A stretch of DNA of 8,334 nt, taken from NCBI GenBank assembly GCA_964576535.1, contig CAZNWB010000128.1:1-8334 (forward strand), in the 5' to 3' direction. Shown here in pieces: positions 6,201 through 8,334 of the stretch. Position 1 is the stretch's first letter; every line of letters starts with the position of its first letter. The notes under the pieces were generated by a model, which saw only the letters and a program-made list of their open reading frames with translations, made no database searches and had not been told where the DNA came from. This DNA comes from 2-02-FULL-66-22 sp964576535 (lineage in GTDB: Bacteria > Methylomirabilota > Methylomirabilia > Methylomirabilales > 2-02-FULL-66-22). The position numbers and the translations under genes are program-made.

Positions 6201-8334
6201 TGGCGGCCAAAGGGGCTCTGGCGGTTGCCTGGTGTAAAGAGAAGGAGTGCGTCCAATGAACCGTTCGGTGGCGGCTGGAGGAAAAGGTCGAAGGGCCAAC
6301 TCGTACCTAGGCCGAATGGACCTGCGTTGGTGAGATTCGTCCGATACGTTCGGGTAACCGCCAAGGGGGTGATCCCGGGCAGCACCATATCGTTCTTGGT
6401 TATGTAGAAAAACCCAGTAGCGGAGTCCACCGGCTCTGCCGTGTCTTGGCCACCGTCCTCAGGACCGCCGCTCTCGCCGCCCCCGGGGCGAGGCGGCGGC
6501 GGCTGGGGGACATTCCGCCGGCCGCCGCAGCAGAAGCGCGGGATCCCGTATGGTTGGCCGGTGGCCGGGTTGATGTCAGTGAGGATGCGTGTCCCGTCCG
6601 AGGAGACCGTCCCCGTCCCATATTTCTCCCACTGGTTCGGGGCTGTCCCATCCGGGGCTTCGTTGAAGTAGTAGAGGTCCACCTTGTCCCCGGGGAGGCC
6701 ATCCAAATCGTTCGGCGTGTCCACCGGGATGTTCCCGGTGGGGAGGCCTCCCCCGACCTTGCCGAAGTAGAAGAGGTAGACGACGCGAGAACTCTGGCCC
6801 GCGGGTGGGGGCGGGATGGGGGAACGGTCGATGGGGATTGCTTTGACGCTCACCTGGGTATTGGGCTGGCCATCCCAGCCGATGATGTTGACGCCTGCCG
6901 GGATGGTCATCTTGAAGCCGGGGAGATCGGGATCGGTCAGAACGGTTTCCTGACCCGGCGTGATGGGAATCAGCTTGGCGGTGGGCTGCGAGTGCAGGTG
7001 CGGGACGAAGCCCAGGCTGTTGACCGTCCCGGCCTGGATGTTGAGCGTGAGGGGAATCGTCGGGTAGCTTACGGTACTTGTGCTTGCGGTGGAACCGTCA
7101 ATCAGGAAGACCTGGGGGCCAGCGACGGACAGAGAGACCAGGAAGTTCCCCGCGGGATCCGTGGTCCCCAGCGTTGTTATTGTGGTCCCGCCGAGCTTGA
7201 TGCTCACCCCGGCGATGGGCTTGTCATTCTCGTCCCGCACCTGGCCCGCAAGAACCGTCTGCCCGGCGCCCTGCACATTCAGGAGGGTGGTCCCCGTCCG
7301 CGTGACGGCTGCGCCCTCGATGGTAGCGGTCCCGCGGACCTCGATCGAAGAACTGCTGGGGGTGCTCCCGGAGGTTGTGAGGGTGAGGAGCCCCGAGGCA
7401 TTAGGGCCGAGGTTGGGTGGGGTAAAGGTCCCCGTGACTCCGGTTGGAAGGGAGCCCGTGCTGAGGGTGGTGAGGCCGGTGTAGCCGCCGGTGGTGACGG
7501 TGCTCACCTTCAGGTTCACGCTCGTGCCGGCAATCGCGGTCGCGGTCGAGGGTTCGACCACCAAGGTGAAGTCCTGGGTGGGGAGGACGATGAAGTAACC
7601 CGCGGAGGTCGCAGTCCCACCAGACGTCGTGACCTGGAGGGGGCCGGTGACGGCGCCGGTGGGGACGGTCACCGTGAGGCTCGTGGCCGAGGCCGCCGAA
7701 ACGGTCGCCGCCACCCAGGTGCTCCCTGCCCCGGTGAAGCGGACGGTATTGGCGCTGGGGGCGAGGCGGAAGCCAGTGCCGGAGAGGACCACACTCGTTC
7801 CCACCTTGCCGCTCGACGGATTGAAGCTGCTGATGCTCGGGACGGGGGCACGCACGGTGATCGTGCTCTGGCCGGGGGCGAAGCCGGAGGCGGAGGCCGT
7901 GATGTTGGTCGCCCCCTCGAAGACCCCGGTAACGCTCGTGGGGGCGCCGGTAGCCCCGGCGGGCACCATGACGCTGCCGGGGACGGTGGCGATGCCGGGG
8001 GCGGCGCTCTCCAGCGTGACGATCAGGCCACCAGTCGGGGCGGGGGCGGAGAGCTGGACCGTAAGGCTCCCACTCTGCCCCTCGGTGAGGCTCACGAAGT
8101 TCGGGACGAGGCTAAGCTGGCCGAGGACAGTGAACGTGTTCCCGCTGCTTGCCGTGGCATCGGAGGTGCCGCCCGGCGTCGTGACGGTGACGACTCGGGA
8201 GCCGAGGGTGGCGGCGCTCGTGATGGCCACGCTCGCCTGGAGTTCCGTGCCCTGGGCGTTGGGCTGGAGGTTGGTGGCAGCAATCTCTGGATCGGGGGTC
8301 CCCGCTTTGAGGAAGGTCACGGCGGTGGCCCCGC
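3221..8334 (-). CDS. Rhs/YD-repeat polymorphic toxin-type protein with DUF5675-like C-terminal tail, 5' end outside the window
   Basis: At least 1,699 residues are visible. Residue numbers here count from the GTG at 8320, which is not a credible start because the frame stays open to the window edge. In order: part of an IPT/TIG-like repeat (1-70); a second Ig/Calx-beta-like module (about 71-158); an IPT/TIG domain (about 159-247); another Ig-like module (about 248-350); a carboxypeptidase-regulatory-like fold starting QVRDENDKPIAGVSIKL (about 357-437); an unassigned segment to about 595; a Pro/Gly-rich hinge with a CysCys pair (597-598); a DUF6531-like entry (from about 630); about 30 YD repeats (about 735-1420); the RHS core (about 1472-1552) ending in PTRFVDPYGL; and a 147-residue tail. 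Rhs repeats form a hollow shell that encloses the toxin, and the core normally self-cleaves at the DPxGL site. The Ig-like modules suggest an exported or surface protein rather than a PAAR-type T6SS effector, but the N-terminus that would decide this is missing. Confidence 0.93.
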   Translation of the reverse strand, partial: GATAVTFLKAGTPDPEIAATNLQPNAQGTELQASVAITSAATLGSRVVTVTTPGGTSDATASSGNTFTVLGQLSLVPNFVSLTEGQSGSLTVQLSAPAPTGGLIVTLESAAPGIATVPGSVMVPAGATGAPTSVTGVFEGATNITASASGFAPGQSTITVRAPVPSISSFNPSSGKVGTSVVLSGTGFRLAPSANTVRFTGAGSTWVAATVSAASATSLTVTVPTGAVTGPLQVTTSGGTATSAGYFIVLPTQDFTLVVEPSTATAIAGTSVNLKVSTVTTGGYTGLTTLSTGSLPTGVTGTFTPPNLGPNASGLLTLTTSGSTPSSSSIEVRGTATIEGAAVTRTGTTLLNVQGAGQTVLAGQVRDENDKPIAGVSIKLGGTTITTLGTTDPAGNFLVSLSVAGPQVFLIDGSTASTSTVSYPTIPLTLNIQAGTVNSLGFVPHLHSQPTAKLIPITPGQETVLTDPDLPGFKMTIPAGVNIIGWDGQPNTQVSVKAIPIDRSPIPPPPAGQSSRVVYLFYFGKVGGGLPTGNIPVDTPNDLDGLPGDKVDLYYFNEAPDGTAPNQWEKYGTGTVSSDGTRILTDINPATGQPYGIPRFCCGGRRNVPQPPPPRPGGGESGGPEDGGQDTAEPVDSATGFFYITKNDMVLPGITPLAVTRTYRTNLTNAGPFGLGTSWPFDLFLQPPPNGSLDALLLFTPGNRQSPFGRQPDGSFINTTSPALRGAVISVAGGIRTLRFKDGTTSRFRTSDGLLVSQSDRNGNTIFITRDSQGRVTALTEPAGRQLTFTYSGANLRIDRITDPLGRTVQYSYDGQGRLTSVTDPAGGITQYTYDANHRLLTITDPRGVTSLTNEYDNAGRIIRQTQGDGGIWTFGYTTVGKFISQTTVTDPRGNAITYRFNSAGYLISKSDALAQTTILERQPGTNLLLSTTDPLGRVTRFAYDADGNVTSITDPLGHVRSFTYDPTFNKVTSITDPLGNLTTFAYDGQGNLIAITDPEQNLKPPAERLKTTFTYNAEGRPLTTTDALGITTTLEYDTAGNLIRITDPLGNATARTYDLVSRLIDQSDPLGKITRFSYDALNRLVSIVDALSGQTTFGYDPNGNLLTVTDARGNTITHEYDNMDRLGRRIDQLGKAETFGYDGNGNLVSTTDRKNQTTTFIYDALNRRVRSQFADGTVATFSYDAAGRLLQADDTADPHRPIVMEYDTLDRLLAQTTTLGTVSYAYDAAGRRTQMTVSGQSPVAYTYDAGSRLRTITQAPLSPVDVQHDAAGRRIMLTLPNGVSTEYVYDLGSRLTALIYRNALGTLGDLTYQYDSAGNRIAVGGSFARTLLPDTVASATYDAANRQLSFGPSTMFFDDNGNLGSLTTTAGPTTYTWDSRNRLTAIGGASLAASFAYDGLSRRAAKTINGQSTSFLFDGLDIVQESGPTGLAAYLRTLAIDEALMRSEASGTLSYLADALGSTVALSDAAGALSTTYTYAPFGETSANGSPTASPLQYTGRENDGTGLFYYRARYYAPSLSRFIGQDPLGFLGSGTNFYAYAHNAPTRFVDPYGLTDVTITVNRTNQNANRTLGTMSVSNSSNNTTLNLHTLERPDNNNAPYTSRVNPDDYNARRWQSPTHGPVIRLDDANGRTDILIHSGNTVLQTQGCILVGTGQTSDSVTGSQDARSRVIDYVDTIRATDATNNQTTTIRVRINNPATP
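3299..3616 (-). other. DUF5675-like domain in the variable Rhs tail, putative toxin
   Basis: Roughly residues 1569-1674 match my recollection of the DUF5675 family. There is an early LHTLERP segment (E1590), then SPTHGPVIRLDD, then GRTDILIHSGN, then TQGCILVG, and a closing V-x-GS-x-x-A helix start. The key residues are H1636 (codon 3413-3415), G1638, N1639, G1646 and C1647 (codon 3380-3382). A His followed some ten residues later by Thr/Ser-x-Gly-Cys recalls the active site of YkuD-type L,D-transpeptidases and of the T6SS effector Tlde1. Peptidoglycan is therefore a plausible target, but this is analogy from motif spacing. An Asn/Thr-rich stretch (about 1553-1583) forms the linker after the cleavage site. 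Confidence 0.6.
3665..3694 (-). other. Rhs junction motif PxxxxDPxGL, predicted self-cleavage site
   Basis: The minus strand encodes PTRFVDPYGL, an exact match to the conserved motif that ends the RHS-associated core and precedes the variable toxin. The upstream GQDPLGF supplies the second conserved Asp-Pro. In characterised Rhs proteins the core Asp residues cleave the chain at this point. The GC drop begins here. Confidence 0.9.
4050..6110 (-). repeat. YD-repeat array of the Rhs gene, about 30 units of roughly 21 codons
   Basis: Successive units have the form (F/Y)-x-YD-x-x-G-(R/N)-L-x-x-(I/V)-T-DPLG-x-x-T, for example FAYDADGNVTSITDPLG. The middle of the array is regular, with conserved DPLG turns. 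From about 4750 downward the DPLG turn is lost and unit length varies, as is common near the core. At DNA level the units are diverged. Boundaries are approximate. Confidence 0.85.
4500..4530. repeat. Perfect 14-bp inverted repeat with 3-base loop inside the Rhs coding region
   Basis: AGCATGATGCGGCG (4500-4513) and CGCCGCATCATGCT (4517-4530) are exact reverse complements separated by TCC. On the coding strand this encodes the QHDAAGRRIML part of a YD repeat. Neither side carries a T run, so it is not an intrinsic terminator. It would form a very stable hairpin in mRNA or single-stranded DNA. Confidence 0.85.
6721..6741. repeat. 9-bp inverted repeat with 3-base loop inside the Rhs coding region
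   Basis: CCACCGGGA (6721-6729) and TCCCGGTGG (6733-6741) are perfect reverse complements around TGT. It lies in the unassigned segment between the carboxypeptidase-regulatory-like module and the hinge. No T run follows on either strand. Confidence 0.5.

Noticed and set aside
5456..6259. Plus-strand open frame of 267 codons within the Rhs region
   Set aside because: It is the same kind of antisense shadow of YD repeats and has no independent support.
8318..8320. GTG at 8320 as the start of the Rhs gene
   Set aside because: The frame is open to the window edge and the residues before the GTG (GATAV) continue an IPT/TIG-like strand. No ribosome binding site or signal peptide follows, so the gene is cut by the window.

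Overview
The window (about 8.3 kb, mostly high GC) holds three blocks. (1) Positions 1-2014 are a complete-looking insertion sequence of the IS1634/IS4 type. It has 22-bp terminal inverted repeats (one mismatch) and a single plus-strand DDE transposase. (2) Positions 2012-2633 on the minus strand are a remnant of a REP-associated (Y1/HUH) tyrosine transposase. It abuts the insertion sequence so tightly that its stop codon is the last three bases of the insertion sequence, and its original N-terminus is separated from the rest by a frameshift. (3) Positions 2769-8334 on the minus strand hold a large Rhs/YD-repeat polymorphic-toxin-type gene, cut by the right edge of the window, followed 29 bases downstream by a small gene for an exported protein.

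The most interesting part is the end of the Rhs gene and the gene after it. The Rhs protein runs in order: Ig-like/IPT-TIG and carboxypeptidase-regulatory-like modules, a Pro/Gly-rich hinge, a DUF6531-like entry segment, about 30 YD repeats, the RHS core, and the canonical PxxxxDPxGL junction. After the junction comes a 147-residue variable tail. I read this tail as a DUF5675-like domain, with an ILIHxGN...TxGCI signature that resembles the His/Cys active site of L,D-transpeptidase-type folds. The downstream 140-residue protein has a clear Sec signal peptide, so it is predicted to be periplasmic. Together these suggest an effector acting on an extracytoplasmic target, possibly peptidoglycan, paired with a periplasmic immunity protein. 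Both the tail and the small gene are near 50% GC in the lines I counted, against about 70% in a counted line of the YD-repeat region. This is the pattern expected of an exchangeable toxin/immunity cassette.

Organism: high GC, long YD-repeat proteins with Ig-like modules, RAYT and IS1634-type elements fit an environmental Gram-negative-type bacterium (for example the NC10/Rokubacteria, Nitrospirota or deltaproteobacterial range). No phylogenetic marker is present, so this is only a loose inference. I saw no tRNA, rRNA or CRISPR array. The Rhs start codon, signal peptide and promoter lie beyond the right edge, and the left flank of the insertion sequence lies beyond the left edge.
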